DNA from: Planctomycetaceae bacterium
GTDB lineage: Bacteria > Planctomycetota > UBA1135 > GCA-002686595
DNA length: 64,000 nt
Assembly: GCA_011525785.1 (NCBI GenBank)
Contig: WYBT01000030.1
Coordinates: 404,183-468,182 of the forward strand
Reading direction: 5' to 3'
The notes under the pieces were generated by a model, which worked only from the letters and a program-made list of their open reading frames with translations, was not told the origin of the DNA and did not search any database. Within the stretch, counting starts at the first letter, position 1. Each line of letters begins with the position of its first letter. The position numbers were made by a program, and so were the translations under genes. Below are positions 16,700 through 25,656 of the stretch, piece after piece.

Positions 16700-17881
16700 T
16701 CAACCCTCGCTGCGCTTGGCGTCCTCTTCCGCCGCGAGTTCGGGGAAGCGCTCGCGCACGCGCTTGTCCGCTGGAGTCCCAGCGAACTTGCGCAGGATCT
16801 GGCGCAGTTTGGCCTGCGCGGCCTTCTCGTTGCCGGCGTCCATCAGCTCTTCCGCCTGGCGCCAGATCGTCTCAGCCTCGAGTTCGCGCTTGTAGGCCGC
16901 GATCGCGTCCTTGGCGAGCTTGTGCTTCTCCGCCGCGAGGACTTCGCGCCCCAAGTCCTTCTCGCGCGCCGTTCCGCTCCACTCGCGCTGAAGGGCCAGC
17001 AGCGCCTTGTAGCTCTCGACGGCCTGTTCCGGTTGCTCGAGCCCGGCGCGGGCGGTCGCCAGGGCCTTGTCGAGCTCCGCGAGCGCGCGATCCTGACCTT
17101 GGCGCGCCTGGGCGGCGTACTTGCTGCCCTGAGTGATCGCCAGGACCTTGCCCCAGGTCGTGAAGGCGGCGCCCCATTGCTTGTTCTGCTCGGCGCTCTG
17201 ACCCTGCGGCAGGAGCGCGCTCACGTCGGCGAATTGCGTCTCGCTCAGCCCTTCGCCGAGCTTCTTCTGCAGCTCGGACTGCGCCGCGCTCACCGCGCTC
17301 CACTCGGGGACGTTGCCCGTGTTCCAGGCGCGCGCGACTTTGCGATCGACTCCCACCAGGAAGACGCTGGGGTTCTTCAGCTCGCCCTCGACGTTGTGTT
17401 CCGCGTACACGCGGTCGAACTGCTTCTGATGGGCCTGACACGAACTGGTGCGGTACACCGAGCACACCTGGCGCGTCGTCTTCGACTCGCCCTCCTGAAC
17501 TTCGATCGACTTGGGCGGATGCACGCCGTTCGAGGTGAGCAGCACGACGGCCAGATCGGATGCGCTCGCCAGCGCCGCGGTGCTGAACAGCGCGTCGCGG
17601 AACTGGCGGATGTCGTCGTCGAGCTCCTTGCCGTTCTCTTCCGCGACGGCCACGGCGATCAAGGGCACATTGCGCTCGATGGCGCGGGCCAGCGCTTCGT
17701 CATAGCTGCCCTCGAAGGGCCTCAGCTCCGCAGCCGTGCGCGCCGGACCGCGCTTGGCCTGCGGCGAGTGCGTGGCCGGAGTCGAGGCCAGCGTCGGGAG
17801 GGCGGCGCACAAGCAGGCGCCGACGGCGAGCAGTGCGAGGAGCGGACGCAGCGGGCGAGTGTGCGGGCGCATGCGCTCCAT
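16700..17881 (-). CDS. Exported protein with thioredoxin-like region and helical C-terminus, unknown function
   Basis: A 393-residue protein with a signal peptide (RPLRPLLALLAVGACLCAAL, cleavage probably after LASTPA). About residues 55-185 look thioredoxin-like (YDEALARAIERNVPLIAVAV, ASDLAVVLLTSNGV, PSVFLVGVDRKVARAWNTG). There is no CxxC redox pair; the only nearby cysteines are spaced in CSVYRTSSC. The C-terminal half is helical and TPR-like (AAFTTWGKVLAI, AVESYKALLALQREW, AKLRQILRKFAGTPAD). I do not recognise a named family. It probably acts in the periplasm. It is convergent with ribD, and its start faces the TPR/metallopeptidase-like gene 87 bp away. Confidence 0.6.
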   Translation of the reverse strand: MERMRPHTRPLRPLLALLAVGACLCAALPTLASTPATHSPQAKRGPARTAAELRPFEGSYDEALARAIERNVPLIAVAVAEENGKELDDDIRQFRDALFSTAALASASDLAVVLLTSNGVHPPKSIEVQEGESKTTRQVCSVYRTSSCQAHQKQFDRVYAEHNVEGELKNPSVFLVGVDRKVARAWNTGNVPEWSAVSAAQSELQKKLGEGLSETQFADVSALLPQGQSAEQNKQWGAAFTTWGKVLAITQGSKYAAQARQGQDRALAELDKALATARAGLEQPEQAVESYKALLALQREWSGTAREKDLGREVLAAEKHKLAKDAIAAYKRELEAETIWRQAEELMDAGNEKAAQAKLRQILRKFAGTPADKRVRERFPELAAEEDAKRSEG

Positions 17882-17968
17882 TGCATCCCCAGCGGCGCGC
17901 GGCGCAAGTCCCTGGCTCGCGCGTTCCGGTCTTGGACCGCAGCCCGGCGTGCGTAGGATGCAAGAACC

Positions 17969-20521
17969 TTGAGCCGCTCAACGTCCCAGCGCTGCGCCAG
18001 CGCGCGTGCGGTGAGTTGGGCGCTGCTCGCGTTCGGGCTGACGCTGCTCGGGCTCGCCTGCCGTTCGATCGCGCGCCGCGCGGCCGCCGCGCCGGTGGGA
18101 GAGGCCGCAGCGAGCGCCTTGGAGGAGGCCCGCGCCTGGGCTCGCACGCCCGGGGCCACGGCTCGCGAGCGCGCGCGCGCGGCCCTCGAGCGCGCCGTCG
18201 AACTCGCGCCGGACTGGGTCGCGCCGCGGCGGCTGGCGGACATCCTGGCGGTCGACGACCTGCTCGGGCTCGAGGCCCTCGCCGAGCACCGCCTGGCGCT
18301 CGAGCAGCGCCCCGACGACGCGCTCGAGCTGTACCTCGTCGGACGCCTCGAAGGCGCCAGCGGCGTGGCGCGCTTCGAACGGGCCGCGCGGCTCGATCCG
18401 ACGCTGGCCTGGGCGCACCACGGGCTGGGCTGGGCCGCTGCGAACGCAGGTCAGTTCTCGCAGGCGCTGACCCACGCTCAACGCGCGCTGTCCCTGGCGC
18501 GCGACGGCTGGGAGCGCACGTACTTCGTTTCGACGCTCGCGCGCTACTACGCACAGGCGAGCGAGCCGCGCAAGGCCATCGCGGCGCTGGTGGAGCGCTT
18601 GAACGCGCCGGATCTGGCGCTGATCGACGCGGTCGAACTCGGCGTCCAGGCGGCGTCGATCGAATTGGGGCTGCTCTTCCAGCCCGAGTACCACAGCGGC
18701 TGGCGTCGCGCGATCGAGCTGCTGCGCGAGTGCGACCTGACCGACAGCGAAGTCGAGGATCTGGTGCGGCGCATGCGCGTGCTGCGGGTGTCCGAGGCCA
18801 GCGTGCTCGAGCTGTCGCTGGCGCTCGCCGCGCGGCCGGGGCGTGCGCGCGACCGCGAACGCGCTCGCATCTTGCTCGAGCAGCGGCCGTCGGCGCTCGC
18901 GCTGGGCCTGCTCAACCGCGCCGCGCGCGAAGGCGGTGAAGCGCCGCGCGCCGGTCCGGTCCTGCGCGGCGCGCGCTTCGCCGCGGGCCAGTTCCGCGAG
19001 GCCGTCGACGAGTGGCTCGCCGACCTGCCGCGCGTCGTGCTCGACGAAAGCGGCGCACCGCGCGACGCGCGCCTGGCGCAGGTCGTGCGCTGCGCGCGAC
19101 AGTGCTCGCCCGGCGCCCCGCCGGAAGCGCTTCTCGAACTGGGTGAGGCGCTGCTCGACGCGGGTTGGTTCCGCGAGGCGCGCTCCGTCGCGGCGGTGCT
19201 CGCGGCCGAAGACCTCGACGCGGCCCTCTCGCTCGAAGATCGCGCCGCGGCGGGCCAGCAGCTGATGCTCGAATGGCAGCGCGTCGTCGACCGCGTGGAC
19301 CGCCGCGCGAGCGCAGCGCGGGCGCTGTGGGACTCCGGCGCGAACGCGAGCGCCGTCGCGATCGAGAACCTCGACGGACTGCTGCGCGCGCTGGCGCCGG
19401 CCCTGAGCAGCGCGCGTGCGATGCTCGGCGCGCCGGTCGAGCCCGAGCGCTTGGCGCAGGAACTCGCCGAGTCGCCGCGCTTGCGCTACGGATCGCTGGC
19501 CTCGGTCGCGCACCCCGGTCCGCTGTTCTCGCGCGAAGACGAGCGCGCGGGCCTGGGCGTCTGCGACGCGCCCGTTCCCGGACTGGCGCGCTACATGGAC
19601 GAGCTCGGACGCTTCGCGCTGTTCGGCGAGCTCTCCGGCGGCGGCGGGCCGGATGGAACGATCCTCTCGCGCCTGCATGTCAGTCGCGTCGAGTCCGAAC
19701 ATCTGGGCGCGCCCTTCGAAGGCCTGGTGGCGTGGTGCGAGGGCGCCGACGTCGCCAGTCGCGCGGGTCGGCAAGGCGCGGAGATCTCCGGCGCCGCGCT
19801 GCACGAGGGCTACTGGGTCGACATCGACACCGTCCGGCGCGAACGCTCGCCGTGGGAGCGCGTGGCGCGCGAGTTCTTCGACGCGCGTGGCTCCGAGCGG
19901 GCGCGGGCGGCGCTCGAGTCGCGCGGCCTGGAGCTGCGCACGCCCCGCGAGCGCGCCGAACAGCGCCGCGTCGAGCGGCGCGACGCCTCGATCCTGCTCG
20001 GCGCCGCCGACCGCGTGCGCCTGGCTGTGCTGCTCGAGCGAGTCGAACGCGGCGAGGCGCCGGAGGTCAAGCTCGACGAGCTGGTGGCGATCACTGCGGC
20101 GCACGAGGAGGGTCACCTGTGCGACCGCGGCCGGTTCCTCCCGCTGGGCCGCAACTGGCTGGGCGCGCTGCGGCTGCTCGCGCAGTCGGGGTTCACGTCG
20201 GCCGGCGTCGCACGTCGGCTCGAGTACCGGGCGCAGCTCACGGCGCTGTGCGTCGTGGAGGACCCGCGCTTGCCGCTGGTGGCGGTGCTGGCCGCTGGAG
20301 ACTCCAGTGGCCCGTCGCTCACGCCGCACGCCGAGGCCTACCGCGAATTGCTGTCCGATCTGCTCGCCCGGCTCGACGCGGACCTCGAGCGCGACCGCTC
20401 GCGCTGGCCCGCGCTCGACCCCGACCGAGTGCTCGCGCACCAGCTCCATCGGCTCGGGCCCGAGGACGTGCGGCGCCTGGCTCTGCTCACGGCGGCGGAC
20501 AACGGGCTGGTCGCGCGGTGA
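17969..20521 (+). CDS. TPR lipoprotein with HEEGH zinc-peptidase-like domain
   Basis: An 850-residue protein starting at TTG. The N-terminus (VSWALLAFGLTLLGLAC) has a lipobox, so the product is probably lipidated and exported. TPR-like repeats are seen around residues 50-210 (LAEHRLALEQRPDDALELYL, AHHGLGWAAANAGQFSQAL). The C-terminal part has HEEGH at residues 712-716 (VAITAAHEEGHLCDRG), an HExxH zinc motif. Glu752 (RRLEYRAQ), 36 residues after the motif, is a possible third ligand as in gluzincins. The central region (400-650) is not recognised. No better start than TTG was found. It may be a periplasmic peptidase or an inactive relative. Confidence 0.68.
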   Translation: MSRSTSQRCASARAVSWALLAFGLTLLGLACRSIARRAAAAPVGEAAASALEEARAWARTPGATARERARAALERAVELAPDWVAPRRLADILAVDDLLGLEALAEHRLALEQRPDDALELYLVGRLEGASGVARFERAARLDPTLAWAHHGLGWAAANAGQFSQALTHAQRALSLARDGWERTYFVSTLARYYAQASEPRKAIAALVERLNAPDLALIDAVELGVQAASIELGLLFQPEYHSGWRRAIELLRECDLTDSEVEDLVRRMRVLRVSEASVLELSLALAARPGRARDRERARILLEQRPSALALGLLNRAAREGGEAPRAGPVLRGARFAAGQFREAVDEWLADLPRVVLDESGAPRDARLAQVVRCARQCSPGAPPEALLELGEALLDAGWFREARSVAAVLAAEDLDAALSLEDRAAAGQQLMLEWQRVVDRVDRRASAARALWDSGANASAVAIENLDGLLRALAPALSSARAMLGAPVEPERLAQELAESPRLRYGSLASVAHPGPLFSREDERAGLGVCDAPVPGLARYMDELGRFALFGELSGGGGPDGTILSRLHVSRVESEHLGAPFEGLVAWCEGADVASRAGRQGAEISGAALHEGYWVDIDTVRRERSPWERVAREFFDARGSERARAALESRGLELRTPRERAEQRRVERRDASILLGAADRVRLAVLLERVERGEAPEVKLDELVAITAAHEEGHLCDRGRFLPLGRNWLGALRLLAQSGFTSAGVARRLEYRAQLTALCVVEDPRLPLVAVLAAGDSSGPSLTPHAEAYRELLSDLLARLDADLERDRSRWPALDPDRVLAHQLHRLGPEDVRRLALLTAADNGLVAR

Positions 20522-20563
20522 GCGCGCGCGGCCGGGTAGATTGAGGTTCCCCAGGAAGCACTG

Positions 20564-22045
20564 ATGATTCGAATCCACACCTTGCTCGCGGCCCTCGTGG
20601 CGGCGTTCTTCGCGGCTTGCAGCGGCGGCGACCAAGCCCGGCCGAACGTGATCCTGATCACGCTCGACACCGTGCGCGCCGACTACGTGTCGTGCTATGG
20701 CGTTCACCCTGGCCTCACGCCGAGTCTCGACGCGCTCGCAGCCGAGGGCACGCGCTTCGACATGGCTGTCAGCACCGCAGGCGTCACGCCGGTGTCGCAC
20801 GCCTCGATCCTGACCGGCCTCAACAACCAGACCCACAAGCTGCGCGTGCTGTCGGCGCCGAGCGGCTACAAGTTGCCCGACGACGTGCCGATGCTCTCGA
20901 CGGTGCTCGCGAAAGAGGGCTACCGCACGGTCGCGGTGCACAGCGCCTTCCCGGTCTCGCGCAACTTCGGGTTCCAGCGCGGCTTCGAAGTGTTCGAGGA
21001 CATGAACACCCAGATGCAGACCCTGCCTGGTTCCACCAAGACGCAGTGGAACGTGGCAACGCAGCGCCGCTCCGACGACACCACGGATGTGGTGAAGCGC
21101 GTGCTCGGCGACGAGCAGCCGTACTTCCTGTGGATCCACTACTGGGATCCGCACGACTGGAACCTCACGCCGCCGGCCGAGTACATGCCGCCCAAGGAAG
21201 TGGTCCTCGACGAGAACGGGCAGATCCGGCGGCCGGCCAAGGAGCTCTACGCAGCCGAGATCAAGTTCCAGGACTCGCAGATCGGGCGGCTGATGGCGGA
21301 CTTGAAGGCGCGCGGGCTGCTCGAGAACACGATCGTGGTCGTGACCGCGGACCACGGCCAGGGCTTGATGGAGCACGGTTGGGCGGCGCACCGCCTCGTG
21401 TACCAGGAGCAGATCCACGTGCCGCTGATCGTGCGCGTGCCCGGCGTGAAGCCGACGCCGGTGGTGAAGGACCTCGTGCGCACGATCGACATCTTCCCGA
21501 CCATCCTCGACTTCGCGGGCGTCAAGGCGCCCAAGGGCGTCGACGGGCGCTCGCTGCGCGCGCTGATGGAGGGCAAGTCCGACGAGAAGCGCCTGGCCTT
21601 CGCCGACCAGATCAACGGCTACGACTGGAACGCGGGGATGAAGGACCGCGAGGAGCGCAAGTACGACCAGTTCCTCTACATGGCCTTCGACTGGCCGTGG
21701 AAGTTGACCTACCGGCCGCTGCACCCCGAGCAGAGCGAGCTCTACAACGTCGCCGAGGATCCCGACGAGGCGAACAACCTCTACGCGGTCGACAACGAGC
21801 ACGCCATTCGACTGCGGCGCGAGCTCGCCAACGCGCGGCCGTGGGTTCCCGGCCCGTATGCGGGCAAGGGACAGACTCCCGACCCGGAGAAGGCCCGCGC
21901 GCTGGCGGAACTGGGCTACACCGAAGGCGAGACGGTCGATCCCACCTGGAAGTGGGTCTGCCCCGAGGACACCGTCACGGACTTGGGCGAGATGACCGCG
22001 CGCTGCCCCAAGTGCAAGACGCTGCCGCTGATGATCCGGCACTGA
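20564..22045 (+). CDS. Sulfatase/alkaline phosphatase superfamily lipoprotein lacking the formylglycine residue
   Basis: A 493-residue protein with a lipobox at AFFAACS (Cys19). The superfamily fold is clear: PNVILITLDTVRADYVSCYG with metal-binding Asp, the C-terminal metal site VVTADHGQGLMEHG, and LYNVAEDPDEANNLY. Canonical sulfatases carry C/SxPxR for formylglycine formation; here the aligned segment is TPVSHASILTG, with Thr75 at the catalytic site and His in place of Arg. The enzyme is therefore unlikely to be a classic arylsulfatase and may be a phosphoesterase-like or phosphotransferase-like relative. The C-terminus has an odd Cys cluster (WVCPEDT, then ARCPKCKT). It is followed eight bases later by the dehydrogenase/cytochrome gene. 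Confidence 0.85.
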   Translation: MIRIHTLLAALVAAFFAACSGGDQARPNVILITLDTVRADYVSCYGVHPGLTPSLDALAAEGTRFDMAVSTAGVTPVSHASILTGLNNQTHKLRVLSAPSGYKLPDDVPMLSTVLAKEGYRTVAVHSAFPVSRNFGFQRGFEVFEDMNTQMQTLPGSTKTQWNVATQRRSDDTTDVVKRVLGDEQPYFLWIHYWDPHDWNLTPPAEYMPPKEVVLDENGQIRRPAKELYAAEIKFQDSQIGRLMADLKARGLLENTIVVVTADHGQGLMEHGWAAHRLVYQEQIHVPLIVRVPGVKPTPVVKDLVRTIDIFPTILDFAGVKAPKGVDGRSLRALMEGKSDEKRLAFADQINGYDWNAGMKDREERKYDQFLYMAFDWPWKLTYRPLHPEQSELYNVAEDPDEANNLYAVDNEHAIRLRRELANARPWVPGPYAGKGQTPDPEKARALAELGYTEGETVDPTWKWVCPEDTVTDLGEMTARCPKCKTLPLMIRH

Positions 22046-22052
22046 GCGCGGC

Positions 22053-24584
22053 GTGAGGTTCTCCTCGGCGCTCCCGTTCCTGCTCGCTGCGTGCGCGCCG
22101 GCGTTGGCGCAGCGCGGCGACGTGAAGGGCGAGGAGCAGCCGCCGCTTCCCGACGCGTGGCGCAAACCGCCGCCGGCCGTGCGCAGCGCCGAGGAGTCGC
22201 TCGCGGAGTTCCGCGTGGACGCCGGTCTACGCGTGGAACTCGTGGCGAGCGAACCGCTGGTGAAGAGCCCGGTGTGCGCGGCCTTCGACGAGCGCGGGCG
22301 GCTCTACGTGTGCGAGATGACGAGCTACATGCGCGACATCGACGGCGCGGACGAGGGCCGGCCCGACGGTGTCGTCGCGCTGCTCGAAGACCTCGACGGC
22401 GACGGCCGCATGGACAAGCGCAGCGAGTTCCTCAGCGGGCTCGTGCTGCCGCGTGCCGTGGCGCCCACGCGCGGCGGCGTGCTCGTGATCGCTCCTCCGG
22501 AGCTGCTCTTTGCACTCGACACGGATGGAGACGGGCGCGCGGACGAGACAAGAGTGCTCGAACGCGGCTTGGCGGGACTGGCGAGTCCCGAGCACGCCAT
22601 CAACGGCCTGCACTACGCGCTGGACAACTGGTTTTGGTGCGCGAACGCGCCCGTGCGCTACCGCTGGAACGGAGCGACGCTCGAGCGCGGACGCACCGCG
22701 GGCGGAGGTCAGTGGGGGATCAGCGAAGACGCGCGCGGCCGCATCTTCTTCAACGACAACTCCAATCCGCTGCGCTGCGACCTGTACCCCTCGCACTACG
22801 CGGTGCGCAATCCGGCGCTGGGCGTCGCGGCCGGGATGAACGTCAACATCGCCAAGGGCGTGCGACCGGCGCCGCCGCACACGACGCCGGGCGTCAACCG
22901 CGGCTACCGCAAGGGTCTGCTCGTCGACGGTCGCTTGAACGAGTTCACGGGCGCGTGTTCGCCGCTGATCTTCGAGGGCGACGGCTTGCCAGAGCGCTAC
23001 CGCGGCAGCGCGTTCGTCGCGGAGCCGTGCGCCAACCTGGTGCACCGCTTCGAGCTCTCGACCGACGCCGACGGCGCGCCGCGCGCGAGCACCGCGCCGC
23101 CCGACGGCGCGTTCCTCTCCAGTCCCGACGAGCGCTTCCGGCCGGTGCACCTGTTCGAGGGGCCCGACGGCGCGCTGTACGTCGCCGACATGGCGCGCGG
23201 CGTGATCCAGCACCGCCTGTTCGTCACCAGCTGGCTCCGCGCGCAGGCGCTCGAGCGCAAGCTCGAGGCCCCGATCGAACGTGGACGGATCTGGCGCGTC
23301 GTCGCAGGCGAGCGGCGAAAGTCCTCCGATCTGGGCGCAGTCTCGTGGACGGAGCTGGGCGATGCGCTCGACTCGGGCAATCGCTGGACGCGCAAGACGG
23401 CGCAGCGCCTCTTCGTCGAGGAGGCGCCGCTCGCGCCCGGCGTGATCGAGGCGCAAGCGCTCGAGGTCCTGCGAGAGCGCGCGCGCGGCGCGTCGACCGA
23501 GCTGGGCCGTTTGCACGCGCTGTGGGCGCTCGATGGCCTGGGCGAGAGCCAGCCCGAGCTTGCGCGCATGCTGTGGTGGGGCGAGCGCGGCTCCGATCCC
23601 ATCAACGGCGCGCGACTGATGGAGCGCGCGCTGCGCGAAGGCGACGACGAGCGGCTGAACTGGTGGTTGACGCGCGCGCGCTTTGCTCCGGCGGCGCAGC
23701 AGCGCGCGGTCGTGCTCGCGCTCGGCTCGATCGCGAACTCCGCTGCCGCGCAGCAGGCCTGGATGCAGTTCGCGAAGGTGTGCGCCGGCGACGAGCTTGG
23801 GCGCGGAATGCTGCTCAGCGCTGGCCACGGCGCCGAACTCGAACTGGCTGCGACTTGGCTCGCTGACGAAGAGCGCGGCGAGGCCGCGGCGCTGCTCACG
23901 CAGCTCGCCGCGTGCGTCGTGCGCGACGGACGCCCCGCTCGCGTGCAAACGCTCCTCGAGTTGATCGCGAAACGTGCAAACGACTCCGAGGCCAAGGCGC
24001 TCGCGCGAGGCGCCCTCGACGGCTGCGGCAAGGACGCGAAGGGCGCTCGACGAGCGCTGCGCATCGAGCGCGAGCCGCAGAGCCTGTTGGCGCGGCTCGA
24101 ACGCGAAAACGCGCCTTCCGAGCTGCGCGAACTCGCTGCGCTAGCCGTCTGGCCCGGCAAGCCTGGCGCGGAGAGCCACTGGCCGGCCGAGCTGAGCGCC
24201 GAACAGCGCGCGCTCGCCGAACGGGGCCGCGCGCTCTTCGAGCAGACCTGCGCGAGTTGCCATCAGCTCAGCGGCCGCGGCGACGTCGGGCTCGCGCCGC
24301 CGCTTCGCGATTCGCCCTGGGTCTTGGGAGATCCCGATGTGCTCGCGCGCGTCGTTCTGCACGGTCTGCGCGGTCCGCTCACGCTCGATGGCTTTACTTG
24401 GGACGGCGAAATGCCGGCGCACGAGCTCTCCGATGACGAACTGGCCGGCCTGCTCACGTACCTCCGCCGCGAGTGGGGCCACGGCGCCGATCCGGTCGCG
24501 CCGCAGTTCGTGCGCGAGGTCCGCTCCAAGCACGCCGCCCGCCGCAGCGCGTGGTCGGTCGAGGAACTGCGAGGGGACAAGTAG
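22053..24584 (+). CDS. PVC-type membrane-bound dehydrogenase with HEAT region and C-terminal cytochrome c
   Basis: An 843-residue exported protein starting at GTG; the signal peptide ends near CAPALAQ. Residues 45-420 form a beta-propeller-like dehydrogenase domain typical of Planctomycetota (FRVDAGLRVELVASEPLVKS, DLDGDGRMDKR, VRPAPPHTTPGVNRGYRKG, FEGPDGALYVADMARGVIQH). Two DxDGDG calcium-type loops are visible. A helical HEAT-like middle section follows. The C-terminal cytochrome c domain has CASCH at 733-737 and a distal Met in GEMPAHELSDDE. It likely oxidises a sugar or alcohol substrate and passes electrons to its own heme. It sits directly behind the sulfatase-like gene. Confidence 0.88.
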   Translation: MRFSSALPFLLAACAPALAQRGDVKGEEQPPLPDAWRKPPPAVRSAEESLAEFRVDAGLRVELVASEPLVKSPVCAAFDERGRLYVCEMTSYMRDIDGADEGRPDGVVALLEDLDGDGRMDKRSEFLSGLVLPRAVAPTRGGVLVIAPPELLFALDTDGDGRADETRVLERGLAGLASPEHAINGLHYALDNWFWCANAPVRYRWNGATLERGRTAGGGQWGISEDARGRIFFNDNSNPLRCDLYPSHYAVRNPALGVAAGMNVNIAKGVRPAPPHTTPGVNRGYRKGLLVDGRLNEFTGACSPLIFEGDGLPERYRGSAFVAEPCANLVHRFELSTDADGAPRASTAPPDGAFLSSPDERFRPVHLFEGPDGALYVADMARGVIQHRLFVTSWLRAQALERKLEAPIERGRIWRVVAGERRKSSDLGAVSWTELGDALDSGNRWTRKTAQRLFVEEAPLAPGVIEAQALEVLRERARGASTELGRLHALWALDGLGESQPELARMLWWGERGSDPINGARLMERALREGDDERLNWWLTRARFAPAAQQRAVVLALGSIANSAAAQQAWMQFAKVCAGDELGRGMLLSAGHGAELELAATWLADEERGEAAALLTQLAACVVRDGRPARVQTLLELIAKRANDSEAKALARGALDGCGKDAKGARRALRIEREPQSLLARLERENAPSELRELAALAVWPGKPGAESHWPAELSAEQRALAERGRALFEQTCASCHQLSGRGDVGLAPPLRDSPWVLGDPDVLARVVLHGLRGPLTLDGFTWDGEMPAHELSDDELAGLLTYLRREWGHGADPVAPQFVREVRSKHAARRSAWSVEELRGDK

Positions 24585-24621
24585 GCTGACGAGAGCTTCG
24601 ACGCTCTTGAAGGGGACTTCG

Positions 24622-25641
24622 ATGAACTTGGTGCTCGTCACGCTGCTCGCCTGCGCGCCGACTCTCGCGCCGGAGAACGACGCCATCGCAAAACAGATCC
24701 TGTCGTTGAAGAACGCGGCGGAAGCTCCGCGTGCCGCGGAAGCGCTGCGTGCGGCGCCGCGCGAAGAGGTGCTCGTGCAGCTGATCGCTGCTCTGCGGCC
24801 TGGCGGGGCGCTCGAGGGCGCTCGCGAGGGGCGCATGTGGGCCTACGAGTGGCTTGCGAGCGCCGTCGAGACTCTGCCGGAAGGCGGCCATGGAATCGCC
24901 GACCCCCGCGTGTTCGAACTGTTGCGCCAGGGCGTCGTCGAGCGCGACGTCCCGTGCGCGCGCGCTCTCGGCCGTGTGGCGCTCCAGCACCGCCCGGCGG
25001 CGAGTCTTTCGCTCGGCGTCGCGCTCGAGGCGCTCGACGGCGCGCCCGACTTCGTTCGGCAGTGTCTGCTTTCGGTCGCAGAGCTGGGTGAAGCGACGCC
25101 CACGACGGTGCAGTCCGTTCGCGGTTGGCTCGCCGATCCCACGCCCGCGCGCAAGGACTACTGGGACGCCGTGCGAGCGAACCAGGAGGGCTATCCCACC
25201 GACATCTTCGGCGACTTCGAAGTCGAAGTGCGAGTCTCCGCGGCTTGGGCCCTGCTGCTCCTCAAGCACGCACCCGACGCGGAGCTGGCGTACTTCGAAT
25301 CGCTCGACGCTCGCGGTCAGCGTTCTGCGTACGAGGCGCTCGCGAGGTACGGACTCCTGCGCGAGCAACGTGCGCGCGGCCACGAGAGCGCCGTGTTGAC
25401 CGATGCGCACCCCCTCATGGGAGCGTCCAGCGTCGCCTGGCTCAGCGCCGGTTGGACGACGCGCGAGATGGAGGACGGCACGTTCGGCACGAGTTCGCAG
25501 GCGGTGTTGCTGGCGCTGCGACGCGGAGTTGGCGATCGCGCCGTCGTTCGCGCCAGGTTCGAGGTGCTCACTGCAAGCGCTACGGGACGGCGACGCGCGA
25601 TCGCGCAGCAGGCGCTCGCGGCGCTCGACGCAAACGGCTGA
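24622..25641 (+). CDS. Exported HEAT-like helical protein, unknown function
   Basis: A 339-residue protein. ATG 24622 follows an AAGGGG ribosome-binding site by six bases and begins a short signal-like sequence (MNLVLVTLLACAPTLAPE). The rest is Ala/Leu/Arg-rich and helical, with repeated pairs of helices (VLVQLIAALRPGGALEGA, VFELLRQGVVERDVPCARAL, PAASLSLGVALEALDGAPDF) suggesting a HEAT or armadillo-like solenoid. No catalytic motif is seen. It lies 37 bases after the dehydrogenase/cytochrome gene, so it is probably the last gene of that transcription unit. It is convergent with the DUF1080 gene. Confidence 0.6.
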   Translation: MNLVLVTLLACAPTLAPENDAIAKQILSLKNAAEAPRAAEALRAAPREEVLVQLIAALRPGGALEGAREGRMWAYEWLASAVETLPEGGHGIADPRVFELLRQGVVERDVPCARALGRVALQHRPAASLSLGVALEALDGAPDFVRQCLLSVAELGEATPTTVQSVRGWLADPTPARKDYWDAVRANQEGYPTDIFGDFEVEVRVSAAWALLLLKHAPDAELAYFESLDARGQRSAYEALARYGLLREQRARGHESAVLTDAHPLMGASSVAWLSAGWTTREMEDGTFGTSSQAVLLALRRGVGDRAVVRARFEVLTASATGRRRAIAQQALAALDANG

Positions 25642-25656
25642 GGCGGTCCGCCCGAC

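Noticed and set aside
17978..22165. Very long open frame on the minus strand (about 1395 codons)
   Set aside because: It lies antisense to the TPR/HEEGH and sulfatase-like genes and has Arg/Gln/His-rich composition without any domain. High GC with third-position bias makes such antisense frames common.
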